This document shows positions 9,779-18,680 of a stretch of 64,000 nt of DNA, piece after piece. A program made the translations under genes and the position numbers. The notes under the pieces are model-generated. The model saw only the letters and a program-made list of their open reading frames with translations. It ran no database searches and had not been told where the DNA came from. How positions within the stretch are numbered: position 1 is the first letter of the stretch; every line of letters starts with the position of its first letter. The stretch comes from an uncultured Synechococcus sp. (GTDB lineage: Bacteria; Cyanobacteriota; Cyanobacteriia; Phormidesmidales; Phormidesmidaceae), in NCBI GenBank assembly GCA_937911865.1, contig CALDSK010000248.1, positions 62,001 through 126,000 of the forward strand, read 5' to 3'.

Positions 9779-10129
9779 CTACTTTTTTCTTTTTCCGGAA
9801 CGTTTTTTCTGCCCTGATTTCAGTCCCGACTTTCGGCCGGCTTTTTTGACTGTTTTATGCGAGTGAGTCCCTCCCGGTTTGGTTTGGTGACTGCCAAAAT
9901 ATTTCTCGCTGCGATAGCGCAGCCAGATCCTCAGCTGCTGAGGAATCTTATCTTTTTGCGCTTTGCTCAGCTGGTTGTAGAGTGCGATCGCTTTTTCCCT
10001 TTCATGACGGCACGGGCCGTTGCGATGCGCATCCCAAAGACCTTTGGCCGCTCGAATTCGGCGACAGGTTTCTTTCACTAAGGCGTCGCCTTCTAAAGGG
10101 CCCTGAGGTTGCTTTTTCGATTTGGCCAT
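9779..10129 (-). CDS. Small basic protein of unknown function
   Basis: A 116-residue protein I do not recognise. It is strongly basic: the N-terminus is MAKSKKQ and the last 30 residues are Lys/Arg/Gly/Ser-rich (KKAGRKSGLKSGQKKRSGKR). The middle, about residues 15-80, looks like a compact helical domain with Cys-Arg-Arg and two Trp residues (AKGLWDAHRNGPCRHEREKA, LRIWLRYRSEKYFG). The tail suggests nucleic-acid binding, which is inference only. It stands alone between the DUF4912 gene and the divergent CDF transporter, with a plausible ATG and no strong ribosome site. Confidence 0.6.
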   Translation of the reverse strand: MAKSKKQPQGPLEGDALVKETCRRIRAAKGLWDAHRNGPCRHEREKAIALYNQLSKAQKDKIPQQLRIWLRYRSEKYFGSHQTKPGGTHSHKTVKKAGRKSGLKSGQKKRSGKRKK

Positions 10130-10335
10130 TGCTTTAGGGATGGGAGATGGTGAATGGGAAAGGGGGGATTTGAGGAATGAGAGAGTGACTGGCTCTGTAG
10201 CATAGGCAGCAGGAGATAGACAGCAGAAGTATGGGCAGTAGACACAGCAGACGCTCGATTAAAACTGTCAACCTGCTGCCTAGCGCTGAGCGAATCCTGG
10301 GCTATATTGCACTCTAACTTTGTCTATTTTAAGCA

Positions 10336-11064
10336 ATGGCTAATACCTCTGCGACAACGCACGATCATCATCACCGTTCCACTGAACATAGCTCGACGTG
10401 CGGCCAGGCCGGTTGTCATCATCACGGCGTGCCCTCTACACCCGAGCAGGTGCGATCGCTCAAAATCGCTCTCGTCTTTGTGACCTTTTTCTCTGCGGCA
10501 GAACTCTGGGTCAGTTTGCACACCAACAGTCTGTCTTTGCTCGCAGATGCAGGGCATATGGTGTGTGATGTGTTTGCGATCGCGCTTTCTCTGTGGACGG
10601 CTGCTCAGGTTGCAAAAGAGAATGCCAACAGTCAAGGAATCAGTGCTGAAAGGTTGAATGCGATCGCTGCGCTGATCAACGGCGTGCTGCTGCTGCTCGT
10701 TTGTAGCTGGCTGGGCTGGGAAGCAATAGAAGAATTGCGATCGCCACCGACAGAAATTCTCAGTCAGCCCGTTGCTATCACAGCTGCTGTCGGGCTGGGG
10801 ATCAACGGATTAAACGCCTACCTATTGCACAGCCATGCTGACGATAATCTGAACATGCGCGGCGCTTTTTTGCACATGTTGGCCGATGCTAGTAGCTGCC
10901 TGGGCGTATTGGTCGGGGCGGTGCTGATTGCCAAGTGTGGGTGGTATTGGGCGGATGGTGTGGTTAGTTTAGCGATCGCGCTGTTGATTGCCTCCAGCGC
11001 AGTTCCGTTAGTGCGTCAGAGCTTGACCGTGCTTAACCCGGCGGCGGCTGTGCAGGCCGATTAA
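10336..11064 (+). CDS. Cation diffusion facilitator (Zn/Co/Cd efflux) lacking the C-terminal domain
   Basis: Inner-membrane metal/proton antiporter of the CDF family (CzcD/ZitB-like). The N-terminus is His-rich (HDHHHRS, CHHHG), a metal-binding trait. Six hydrophobic helices follow, with the paired metal-site motifs: AGHMVCD in TM2 (LLADAGHMVCDVFAIAL) and HMLAD in TM5. The protein ends only about 20 residues after TM6 (VPLVRQSLTVLNP), so the cytoplasmic metal-sensing domain of about 80 residues that most CDF proteins carry is missing. The length of 242 instead of about 300 residues agrees. Some natural CDF proteins lack this domain, so it is probably functional; I see no frameshifted remnant after the stop. 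Confidence 0.88.
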   Translation: MANTSATTHDHHHRSTEHSSTCGQAGCHHHGVPSTPEQVRSLKIALVFVTFFSAAELWVSLHTNSLSLLADAGHMVCDVFAIALSLWTAAQVAKENANSQGISAERLNAIAALINGVLLLLVCSWLGWEAIEELRSPPTEILSQPVAITAAVGLGINGLNAYLLHSHADDNLNMRGAFLHMLADASSCLGVLVGAVLIAKCGWYWADGVVSLAIALLIASSAVPLVRQSLTVLNPAAAVQAD

Positions 11065-11157
11065 TCAAGCGCTGAAATCGTACTCTCGATAGACCCAGTC
11101 GGCTTAGAATACTAAAGCTTAAACACCGAAGCTTAATTTCTGGCCTTACTCGCTCTT

Positions 11158-11943
11158 ATGAAAGTTACCTCTTGGAATGTCAACTCCGTTCGTACGCGCT
11201 TAGAGCATGTCACCCAGTGGCTAGAGGCAAATCCGGTGGATGTGCTGTGCCTGCAAGAAACAAAGGTAGTTGACAAAGATTTTCCTGAGCAGGCCTTCAC
11301 AGATATTGGCTACCACGCTTACTTCTACGGTCAAAAGTCGTATAACGGCGTTGCGTTGATTAGCAAGGAGCCACTGAGCGATGTGCAAAAAGGGTTTAGC
11401 GCAGTCATCGACGAAGAGACGGTTGGTGACTTAGATGCCCAAAAAAGGGTTATCAGCGGTGTGCTAGGCAATGTGCGAGTGGTGAATCTGTATGTGCCCA
11501 ATGGGTCTGCAATCGGCAGCGAAAAGTACGATTACAAATTGAACTGGCTGGCGCTACTAAAACAGTATTTAACGCTGCAGTTAGAAGCTTACCCAAAACT
11601 AAACGTCTGTGGTGATTTCAACATCGCGCTAGAAAACAAAGATATCTACACCGATAAAAGGAGAGATAAACACATCATGTCTTCTCCAGCAGAGCGCGAG
11701 ACCCTACGCGATGTTCTCTCCATTGGCCTATCAGATGCCTTTCGCAAGTTCACCGACGAAGGGGGACACTTTAGCTGGTGGGACTACCGCTCAGGCTCAT
11801 TCGCCCGCAATACCGGATGGCGCATCGACCATCACTATTTGTCATCAGCGCTATACGAGCAGGCGATCAGCTGCACAATTGATATAGAGCCCCGAGGGTT
11901 AGAACGTCCGAGCGATCATACGCCAGTGACAGTTGAATACTGA
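11158..11943 (+). CDS. xth: Exodeoxyribonuclease III (AP endonuclease)
   Basis: Exonuclease III / AP endonuclease of base-excision repair, cytosolic and Mg-dependent. The EEP-fold signatures are all visible: MKVTSWNVNSVR at the N-terminus (metal/DNA Asn), CLQETK (catalytic Glu), CGDFNIAL (Asp and Asn), RIDHHYLS and the terminal SDHTPV with the catalytic His. Length 261 residues is normal. It is a single gene; the convergent Uma2-family gene ends 28 bases after its stop. Confidence 0.95.
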   Translation: MKVTSWNVNSVRTRLEHVTQWLEANPVDVLCLQETKVVDKDFPEQAFTDIGYHAYFYGQKSYNGVALISKEPLSDVQKGFSAVIDEETVGDLDAQKRVISGVLGNVRVVNLYVPNGSAIGSEKYDYKLNWLALLKQYLTLQLEAYPKLNVCGDFNIALENKDIYTDKRRDKHIMSSPAERETLRDVLSIGLSDAFRKFTDEGGHFSWWDYRSGSFARNTGWRIDHHYLSSALYEQAISCTIDIEPRGLERPSDHTPVTVEY

Positions 11944-11971
11944 TTTACCAGCATCGCCTACATCAAAATCA

Positions 11972-12547
11972 TCATATGACGAGCCAAGCGAAGAGTTCTC
12001 CTATCGTCAATTTGAAATCTCCTGCAAACTCAGGCACGGGCAGCACAGTTTCTGGAGAATTATCTGCCAGATCGTAAATGACGGGATGTTGACCTACACG
12101 ATAGACATACACCGCGTCTTCAGTGGGTGAAATCAGCCATCCCATTTGCGTGTCATTCTCCAGACAGCGCAATATTTTCTTGATGACTTTTGAATGCTTT
12201 TTCCCAGGAGAGAGAATTTCGATAGTCCAATCTGGCGCAATCAAAAAGGCATTTTCTACTCTGCCATTTTCCTTGCGAGGAATTCTGTTCCAAATAAAAA
12301 CTGAAATGTCTGGAACGATTGAACTCCCATCAAAAGTACAGCGAAGTTCGGTAAATGCTGCTGCAACTTTTTGATTCTTCAACCCACTGTTGATAGCGGA
12401 TGCCAGTTCAACTTGGATAGTGCTATGTTCTCCTTGCGGCATCGGCTTTTGGCTAATTTTTCCCTCGAAATATTCACTAGCAGGCTTCGTCTCTGGCATT
12501 GCCAGGAACTCTTCTAGTGTGAGGGGTTTAACAGGGGTTTGTACCAT
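11972..12547 (-). CDS. Uma2 family (DUF820) putative endonuclease
   Basis: Member of the large Uma2/DUF820 family, abundant in cyanobacteria, with a PD-(D/E)XK nuclease-like fold. Seen: the N-terminal LTLEEFLAMPE box, the KISQKPMPQGEHS region, CTFDGSSIVPDISVF with the acidic residue of the nuclease core, and the APDWTIEILSPGKKHSKV motif (Glu-Ile-x-Ser-Pro). Length 191 residues is typical. The real substrate of these proteins is unknown; many copies per genome are common. Confidence 0.85.
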   Translation of the reverse strand: MVQTPVKPLTLEEFLAMPETKPASEYFEGKISQKPMPQGEHSTIQVELASAINSGLKNQKVAAAFTELRCTFDGSSIVPDISVFIWNRIPRKENGRVENAFLIAPDWTIEILSPGKKHSKVIKKILRCLENDTQMGWLISPTEDAVYVYRVGQHPVIYDLADNSPETVLPVPEFAGDFKLTIGELFAWLVI

Positions 12548-12628
12548 GTTGACAATCCTGGCTATGACTTTGCAGCCTCTCTCTATGAAAACATTTCCAC
12601 GTCACTAAAAGTCGTGAGTGAAGTCTGC

Positions 12629-12985
12629 TTATTCTATCGATTGATAGTGAGTACAGTCGCTACAAGGACCACTGGGGTTAATTGCGCAGCGGACAAGCTC
12701 GGAGCGGGCGTTGTAGGTGCAAGTAATATCGCCGATAACCCAAGCACCGTTGAGTAGGGTGCGTTCGTCGGGGACGGAGGTTTGTTTAACGTGGACGACA
12801 GCTTTGTGGAGATAGTAGCGGCCTAGCTTGAGCTGGTACTGGTGGCGACGTACCAAAATTTGATAGGTTTTACCGTCGATATCGACGTAGGTGCCAGGGT
12901 AAAGGCTGCGATCCATTTTGATATGACCCAGCACTTCTTTGGAGCTACTGAGAACGATATCGGTGGGTAGAGCTTTTATCTCCAT
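12629..12985 (-). CDS. DUF6464-type conserved cyanobacterial protein
   Basis: A 118-residue protein resembling the cyanobacterial family I know as DUF6464. It begins MEIKALPTDIVLSSSKEVLG, has a Tyr-rich beta-type middle (GKTYQILVRRHQYQLKLGRY) and ends with a Cys-containing tail in which three Cys occur within CAINPSGPCSDCTHY, suggesting a metal or disulfide site. Function unknown. It is a single gene upstream (in minus-strand sense) of the Uma2 gene, separated by 81 bases. Confidence 0.68.
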   Translation of the reverse strand: MEIKALPTDIVLSSSKEVLGHIKMDRSLYPGTYVDIDGKTYQILVRRHQYQLKLGRYYLHKAVVHVKQTSVPDERTLLNGAWVIGDITCTYNARSELVRCAINPSGPCSDCTHYQSIE

Positions 12986-13062
12986 GAATAAATAATAGCG
13001 AATGTATTACACAGATGCTTACGGAGAAATGCTTGCAAAGAAGCGCTGACGCTTACAGAGAA

Positions 13063-13096
13063 GGGCATCCCCCATCTAGAAAGACGGGAGATGCCC
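13063..13096 (-). terminator. Hairpin downstream of fusA
   Basis: GGGCATCcCCC and GGGaGATGCCC form an imperfect 11-bp stem about 55 bases beyond the EF-G stop on the minus strand. The T run that follows is poor (TTCTCT), so termination efficiency is uncertain. Confidence 0.5.
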
Positions 13097-13150
13097 AGCC
13101 AGTTATTAGCTAGTCACAAGCTATAGCTAGTCGCAAGCGAGTCATGAGGC

Positions 13151-15241
13151 TTACTTCTTAGCAGCTTCCTGACGCTCTTTGGCCTCTTTGATCACTTCTT
13201 CAGCGACGTTCTTAGGACATGGCGCGTAGTTGCCAAACAGCATGGAGAACTGGCCACGACCAGAGGTCATGGTGCGCAGGTCACCGATGTAGCCAAACAT
13301 TTCGCTCAAGGGCACGTCTGCCTTGATGCGTACGCCCATAGGGTTAGAAGACTGAGACTTGATCATGCCGCGACGACGGTTGAGGTCACCGATCACATCA
13401 CCCATGTGGTCGTCAGGGGTAAATACGTCTACGTTCATGATGGGCTCAAGAATCTGAGGACCCGCCTTGGGGAAGGATTGACGGTAGGCAGACTTAGCAG
13501 CGATTTCGAAGGCGATCGCACTAGAGTCAACCGCGTGAAAACCACCATCAGTTAAGGTTACTTTCACATCTACCATTGGGTAGCCAGCCAAAGGCCCTTT
13601 CTCCAGGCTAGTTGCGAACCCTTTCTCAACCGCAGGCCAGAATTCACGGGGCACATTACCACCTGTCACCTTAGACTCAAACTCAAAGCCAACGCCGACT
13701 TCAGACGGCTCAATGGTATAGTCAATCTTGGCAAACTGACCTGAACCACCCGACTGCTTCTTGTGGGTGTAAGAATCGTTGAGCACCTTCGTGATGGACT
13801 CACGATAAGCCACCTGTGGCTTACCCACTTCCACTTCTACGCCGTGTGTTCGCTTGAGAATGTCCACCTTGATATCGAGGTGAAGCTCACCCATCCCTTT
13901 AATGATGGTTTCGCCGCTTTCCTGGTCAGTCTCAACATAGAAGGAAGGATCTTCTTGAACCATTTTGCTCAAGGCAATACCCATCTTCTCTGAGCCGCCT
14001 TTTTGCTTTGGCTCAATCGCAATCGAAATAACTGGCTCGGGGAACACCATCGGTTCAAGCGTTGCTGGGTTTTTCGGATCGCACAGGGTGTGACCGGTCT
14101 GTACGTTCTTCATACCCACGATGGCAACAATGTCACCTGCTTGGGCCGTATCGATTTCCTCACGAGAGTCAGCGTGCATTTCTACAATGCGACCAACGCG
14201 CTCAGTTTTGCCTGTAAAGGTATTGAGAATGGTGTCGCCTTTACTGAGGGTGCCGGAATAAATCCGAGTAAAGGTGAGTGCGCCGTAACGGTCGTCCATG
14301 ATTTTGAACGCCAATGCACGCAACGGTGCATCAGGTGTTACTTTCGCAACGCCACCTGTCTCATTACCTTCAAGGTCTACTTCAGGCTGAGGACGAACTT
14401 CTGTCGGGTTGGGCAAATAGTCTACAACCGCATCTAGAACGTTCTGAACACCCTTGTTCTTAAAGGAAGATCCGCAGTAGGTAGGGAAGAAGGTCAGCTC
14501 ACGGGTTCCTTTACGAATGCACTTCTTAAGCGTGTCGATATCAATCTCTTCGCCTTCGAGATACTTCTCCATGACGTCGTCATCGACTTCAACAGCGCCC
14601 TCAATGAGCATTTCGCGGTACTCAGCCACCTTTTCCTTCATATCTTCAGGAACGTCGGTGATTTCGTAGTTCATGGGCTCGCCAGAATCATCCCAAATCC
14701 AGGCTTTTTCAGTCAGCAAATCAACAACGCCAACGAAGTCGTCCTCGATACCGATAGGCAGCACCATGACCAGAGGCTTAGCGGCGAGGATTTCGTCTAC
14801 CTGCTTTACAACGCTGTAGAAGTCCGCGCCGGTACGGTCTAGCTTGTTGACGTAGATGATACGAGCAACTTTGGAATCGTTCGCATAGCGCCAGTTGGTT
14901 TCAGACTGAGGCTCTACACCACCTGAGCCGCAAAATACACCAATGCCGCCATCTAGTACTTTCAGGGAGCGGTAAACCTCAATGGTGAAATCTACGTGGC
15001 CGGGGGTGTCAATAATGTTGAGCTGGTGGTCTTTCCAAAAGCAGGAGGTCGCCGCAGACTGAATGGTAATGCCGCGCTCTTGCTCTTGGTCCATGAAGTC
15101 TGTCGTCGCCGCACCATCATGAACCTCACCGATCTTGTGGATTTTACCGGTAAGCTTCAAGATTCTTTCGGTTGTAGTGGTTTTGCCCGCGTCTACGTGG
15201 GCAAAGATACCGATATTCCGGTAGCGGGTCAGGTCTTTCAT
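13151..15241 (-). CDS. fusA: Elongation factor G (paralogue outside the str operon)
   Basis: Translational GTPase that drives ribosomal translocation. GTPase motifs: AHVDAGKTTTTE (G1), RGITI (G2), DTPGH (G3), NKLDRTG (G4). Domains II to V follow in normal order, and 696 residues is the usual length. The segment TGKIHKIGEVHDGAATTDFM and the Phe-Met-Asp variant differ from the main cyanobacterial EF-G, which usually sits with rpsL, rpsG and tuf; here no ribosomal gene is nearby. I therefore think it is the second EF-G that many cyanobacteria carry, but translocation versus recycling or stress-specific roles cannot be decided from sequence. Confidence 0.9.
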   Translation of the reverse strand: MKDLTRYRNIGIFAHVDAGKTTTTERILKLTGKIHKIGEVHDGAATTDFMDQEQERGITIQSAATSCFWKDHQLNIIDTPGHVDFTIEVYRSLKVLDGGIGVFCGSGGVEPQSETNWRYANDSKVARIIYVNKLDRTGADFYSVVKQVDEILAAKPLVMVLPIGIEDDFVGVVDLLTEKAWIWDDSGEPMNYEITDVPEDMKEKVAEYREMLIEGAVEVDDDVMEKYLEGEEIDIDTLKKCIRKGTRELTFFPTYCGSSFKNKGVQNVLDAVVDYLPNPTEVRPQPEVDLEGNETGGVAKVTPDAPLRALAFKIMDDRYGALTFTRIYSGTLSKGDTILNTFTGKTERVGRIVEMHADSREEIDTAQAGDIVAIVGMKNVQTGHTLCDPKNPATLEPMVFPEPVISIAIEPKQKGGSEKMGIALSKMVQEDPSFYVETDQESGETIIKGMGELHLDIKVDILKRTHGVEVEVGKPQVAYRESITKVLNDSYTHKKQSGGSGQFAKIDYTIEPSEVGVGFEFESKVTGGNVPREFWPAVEKGFATSLEKGPLAGYPMVDVKVTLTDGGFHAVDSSAIAFEIAAKSAYRQSFPKAGPQILEPIMNVDVFTPDDHMGDVIGDLNRRRGMIKSQSSNPMGVRIKADVPLSEMFGYIGDLRTMTSGRGQFSMLFGNYAPCPKNVAEEVIKEAKERQEAAKK

Positions 15242-15504
15242 GGTGATTCTTTAGTTGAATTTTGGAAACTTTCGGCACACCGCGCCAAGAAACTGACAGA
15301 GGCGGTGCTTACAAAATGGACGGTCAGCACATCTATCAATGGTACTAACTGTTAAACATTGTAAATTATTTTGTCATGGACGTGGCGACGGTTTCTGGGG
15401 TGATACTACGACCACATTTTCTTTTGAGAAAAGAATTAAGGGCGCTAATTGAGGGTACTAGCGCAGAGTACTAACGCCTAGCGCTACAGCCTTCATGCGC
15501 CTCG

Positions 15505-16320
15505 CTATCGGGTGAGCACTTTTTCAGCGGGCGTTGACCGATAGGTGGGGATGTAATTTGCCAAAAAAGAGAGCGGGTTGCTCATGTTCTCCGCGAAGCC
15601 TAGAATGCCTGAGTCGCGCCACTCATAAGCAATTTTTCCGTCCGTATCGATCAAAAAAGTCGCGCCGCGCTGCGTTAGATAAGCCGCGTCCGGTACGTAC
15701 GTTTTCCAACTACCCAATACTTCAGCCATATTCCGTAGCCGCAAGGTCGCTAGCTCGAAAGGTCGCTGGAATCCTTTGCCACCTGCTGCTTTAAATACAT
15801 CACCTTTCAGTGCGGGCAACGGCGTTGCCTTTACTACTTCATCGTCCGCAATCAGCTGAGGCGCGTTTTTGTCTCCTGTATAGCCTCTAAATACTTCCTT
15901 GAGCGTGCCAGGGCTACCAATGCCCATGCACATGAGCAACAGGTTCAGGTAGCCGTCTTGCTGAGGCGTCGTTCCTGGCAAGGTCGCAGTAAGCCCTTTA
16001 TACAGATTCAGCTGTTGATGAATAGAGGCTGTCGGGTCAATGTGCAGATGCTTAGCGGGAAAGCCAGTGTAGTGACAGAACTTTTCTCCGGCGGTGCGAT
16101 CGCCGATCCCCACCGCGCGTACCTGAATATTGGCTGACTCTAGCTGAGTGCGATCGCGCTCAATCCACCAGGCATACTCTAGCGGATCAAAATCTCCTAG
16201 CTGCGGCCATACCAGCAACAGAATTGGCTTAGAGGACTCACAATCTTCAAACAAAGATACCGTTTGTCCATCGCTCACTCTTACTAGGGCAGCACCCTTC
16301 AAAACTGAAAGCGTATCCAT
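15505..16320 (-). CDS. Peroxiredoxin-like (AhpC/TSA-type) family protein without the usual active-site cysteine
   Basis: Thioredoxin-fold protein of the peroxiredoxin-like family. The ATG at 16320 is chosen over 16332 because GAGGTG lies 4 bases upstream. Recognisable blocks: ILLLVWPQLGDFDPLEYAWW, IQVRAVGIGD, FCHYTGFPAKHLHIDPTA and the final beta hairpin ATFLIDTDGKIAYEWRDSGI. At the place where peroxiredoxins have a peroxidatic Cys the sequence reads WPQLGDFDPLEY, with no Cys, so a peroxidase function is doubtful. Its cysteines (Cys near 20, FCHY, LLMCMGIG) do not form CxxC. It lies alone, with its start about 130 bases from the end of the amylase gene. Confidence 0.75.
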   Translation of the reverse strand: MDTLSVLKGAALVRVSDGQTVSLFEDCESSKPILLLVWPQLGDFDPLEYAWWIERDRTQLESANIQVRAVGIGDRTAGEKFCHYTGFPAKHLHIDPTASIHQQLNLYKGLTATLPGTTPQQDGYLNLLLMCMGIGSPGTLKEVFRGYTGDKNAPQLIADDEVVKATPLPALKGDVFKAAGGKGFQRPFELATLRLRNMAEVLGSWKTYVPDAAYLTQRGATFLIDTDGKIAYEWRDSGILGFAENMSNPLSFLANYIPTYRSTPAEKVLTR

Positions 16321-16454
16321 AAAGCACCTCAAAAAGTTAGCCTAGCCAAACTACTGTCTGACTAGGCCGTTAGAATATCATCTCAAAAAACAGATTGAAA
16401 TGAATGATACCTTGAGTTCAAATGAGCGAACGAGAGCCCTCGCTATATCTCTTT

Positions 16455-17969
16455 TCAGGCTTCTTGAAAAAAGTCTTCCTGCGGCACCCAAACAGAAACA
16501 GAGCCTGCCTCGCAGCAAAAGTCTGCCCAGCCATCTTCATCAGTGGTAACAGGTTCGCTAACGTGTCCAGTAATGTCGATGTAGGTGTAGTCAGGGTGAC
16601 CAATATCCATCCGCTTAACGCCAGCATCACCGTTGCTCATCACAACTGCCATTCCGCCCGGATTACCCTGCGTGCCAAGCCGGGTCCAGCCAATCGTATT
16701 GGGATGATCAAAATAGTCGTACTGCGGGCCATAGCTGTAGGTATGACGGGCCTTGAGAAACTTATCGATTAAGAACTGATGAGAATCCAATACGATCTTG
16801 TGCGCTTCACCATCGTCACCTTCATCAACATACTCAGCGCCGTAATAATCTCCATAGAACACACAAGGATAGCCGTCTCGACGTAGCAAAATAAGCGCAT
16901 ATGCTAGCGGCTTAAACCACCCTTCGACCCAAGACTCTAAGGCTTGTAAGGGCTGAGAGTCGTGATTATCTACGAGAGTCACAGCAAGCTCAGGGCGATC
17001 CTGCACCAGCGTATTGTCGAAAATGGTGCTCATGTTGTAATGGCTACCACTCAAGCTGGCATGGTGAAAGTTGTAGTGCAAAGGCGCATCGAACAAGGTC
17101 ACCATGTCACTGGTGAGTTCAATAAACCGGTGAAGATCTGCGATGTTACCAGACCAATATTCACCCACAGAAAAGAGTGTTCTACCGCTGTAGCGTTGAA
17201 CGTGCTTCATCCATTGTGGAAAGAAGCCAGCACGAACGTGCTTCACCGCGTCAAACCTGAAACCGTCAAGATCGATGGTGTCTACATACCACTCACCCCA
17301 TCGTTTGATGGCGTCTGTTACTTCCGGATTGTACAAATCAAGGTTACAACCCATCAGATAGTCAAAACTACCTTTCTCTAAATCAACCTGATCGTGAAAC
17401 TCTTTTCCTTCAAACAGATAAACAGCTTCAAAATCATCATCTTCATAGCTGTCATAATCTGTTGCATTGAAGTGCCACCAGTGCCACTCCATATCAGAAT
17501 ATTTTCCATTGCGACCTGGAAACGTGAAATGAGTCCAGCTCTTAATAGTTGTTTCTTCACCAATCTCTTGATGCCTATCATCAGGAGAACAGGGCGTTGC
17601 TTTGAATTCTTCTTCTTTGTCTGCACCCATCATGTGGTTCAGAACAATATCAGCATAAACAGAAATTCCGGCTTCCTTAGCCTGTTTGATGGCACCTACG
17701 TATTCGTCTTTTGTACCGTACTTTGTTCGTACTGTCCCCTTTTGGTCAAACTCTCCTAAATCGTAGCGATCATAAACGCCGTAGCCTACATCGTTAACGC
17801 CGCCAGTGCCTTTGTACGCTGGGGGTAACCACACTGCGGTAATCCCCTTTTCAGAAAGCTCATCTGCCTTCTCTGCTAGTTCGTTCCATAGCGAGCCGTC
17901 AGGCTTTACATACCAGTGGAAGAACTGCATCATCACGCCATTGGTTGCTGTGCTGTGGGTCGTGTACAT
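16455..17969 (-). CDS. amyA: Alpha-amylase, cytoplasmic type (GH13)
   Basis: GH13 alpha-amylase that cleaves internal alpha-1,4 bonds of glycogen or starch. The motif GVMMQFFHWY, followed by AVWLPPAYKG and DIVLNHMMGAD, marks the bacterial liquefying/cytoplasmic subfamily. Catalytic residues: Asp in DGFRFDAVKH (about residue 240), Glu in SVGEYW, Asp in VDNHDSQ. The frame opens at GTG 18011 / ATG 18008; I prefer ATG 17969 because the extra 14 residues are a short hydrophobic run with no cleavage site and homologues start near the QNGVMMQ-type motif. Length about 504 residues is normal. Together with the GH13 enzyme at the window start it would serve glycogen turnover. Confidence 0.92.
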   Translation of the reverse strand: MYTTHSTATNGVMMQFFHWYVKPDGSLWNELAEKADELSEKGITAVWLPPAYKGTGGVNDVGYGVYDRYDLGEFDQKGTVRTKYGTKDEYVGAIKQAKEAGISVYADIVLNHMMGADKEEEFKATPCSPDDRHQEIGEETTIKSWTHFTFPGRNGKYSDMEWHWWHFNATDYDSYEDDDFEAVYLFEGKEFHDQVDLEKGSFDYLMGCNLDLYNPEVTDAIKRWGEWYVDTIDLDGFRFDAVKHVRAGFFPQWMKHVQRYSGRTLFSVGEYWSGNIADLHRFIELTSDMVTLFDAPLHYNFHHASLSGSHYNMSTIFDNTLVQDRPELAVTLVDNHDSQPLQALESWVEGWFKPLAYALILLRRDGYPCVFYGDYYGAEYVDEGDDGEAHKIVLDSHQFLIDKFLKARHTYSYGPQYDYFDHPNTIGWTRLGTQGNPGGMAVVMSNGDAGVKRMDIGHPDYTYIDITGHVSEPVTTDEDGWADFCCEAGSVSVWVPQEDFFQEA

Positions 17970-18505
17970 ATACAAAAAAGAGAATGTCGAAAGAACAAAG
18001 TAGTTCATCACTACTTATCGTTGCCTTGGTCTCTATTTCATGCATTAACCTCAAGTATGAACTTGTGTAATTCAGAATGGATAAAACAAGCCGAAATCGT
18101 AAATCTTTATTAACTTTTTAAAAATGTGAGAGCAGATCCACTCAGAGCAAGTTATAGCAAATGGAAAACAATTAGGCAAGTTTTCTTGTTCGGATAGATC
18201 CTGATCGCTCCTATTTTCTTCCTTTAAGCAGAGCTCTTACTCAGATAGCGTGCGCCTTTTGGCATGATTGTTGTTGAACTGTTAGGAGAATTTGCTAAAT
18301 CTGCTTAGGGAGGGTTCCCAAAAGCATTCACTCTTTTTCATCTATCCTCCGGAATTTTTTCCTAGATTGAACGGATAACACGCTTTGTGAGGCGATCGCA
18401 CCAAGTCTTCCATCGCTGAAAGCCATTGCTGTGAGACTATTAGAGCGATTTTATTACAACACGGTAAGAATGATTTGACAGCCACACCGAAACAGATTTC
18501 TCTAC

Positions 18506-18538
18506 ACAAATAAACTCAACCCGGCCCAGTTTATTTGT
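18506..18538. other. 11-bp perfect inverted repeat
   Basis: ACAAATAAACT and AGTTTATTTGT flank an 11-base C/G-rich loop. It lies about 140 bases beyond the mnmG stop in the minus direction. Neither strand has a T run after it, so it does not look like an ordinary intrinsic terminator. Confidence 0.55.
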
Positions 18539-18554
18539 TGTCACAGTCTTATAG

Positions 18555-18602
18555 AGTCGTAAAAGACCAAAGTCGTAAAAGACCAAAGTTGTAAAAGACT
18601 AA
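18555..18602. repeat. Three tandem copies of a 16-bp unit
   Basis: The unit AGTCGTAAAAGACCAA occurs at 18555 and 18571 without change and at 18587 with two changes (AGTTGTAAAAGACTAA). It lies in non-coding DNA. Such short tandem repeats are common in cyanobacterial intergenic regions and may vary in copy number. Confidence 0.85.
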
Positions 18603-18680
18603 GACATTCTGCACTGACAAGACTGTTGTTCAACAATGTTCTGTTTTATGGAGCATTGACCTCAAAATTTGACCTCAAAA

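Larger units (their letters stand above)
18009..18680. other. 672-bp gene-free region between amyA and mnmG
   Basis: AT-richer than its flanks, with no open frame I would support on either strand. It carries an 11-bp perfect inverted repeat (18506-18538), three copies of a 16-bp unit (18555-18602), a direct repeat of GACCTCAAAATT just before the mnmG stop, and an isolated HIP1 octamer near 18395. It should include the amyA promoter and the 3' end of the mnmG transcript; no clear promoter boxes could be fixed by eye. Confidence 0.6.

Noticed and set aside
18555..18602. Possible CRISPR-like repeats
   Set aside because: The units are adjacent without spacers and only 16 bp long, and no cas gene is present.
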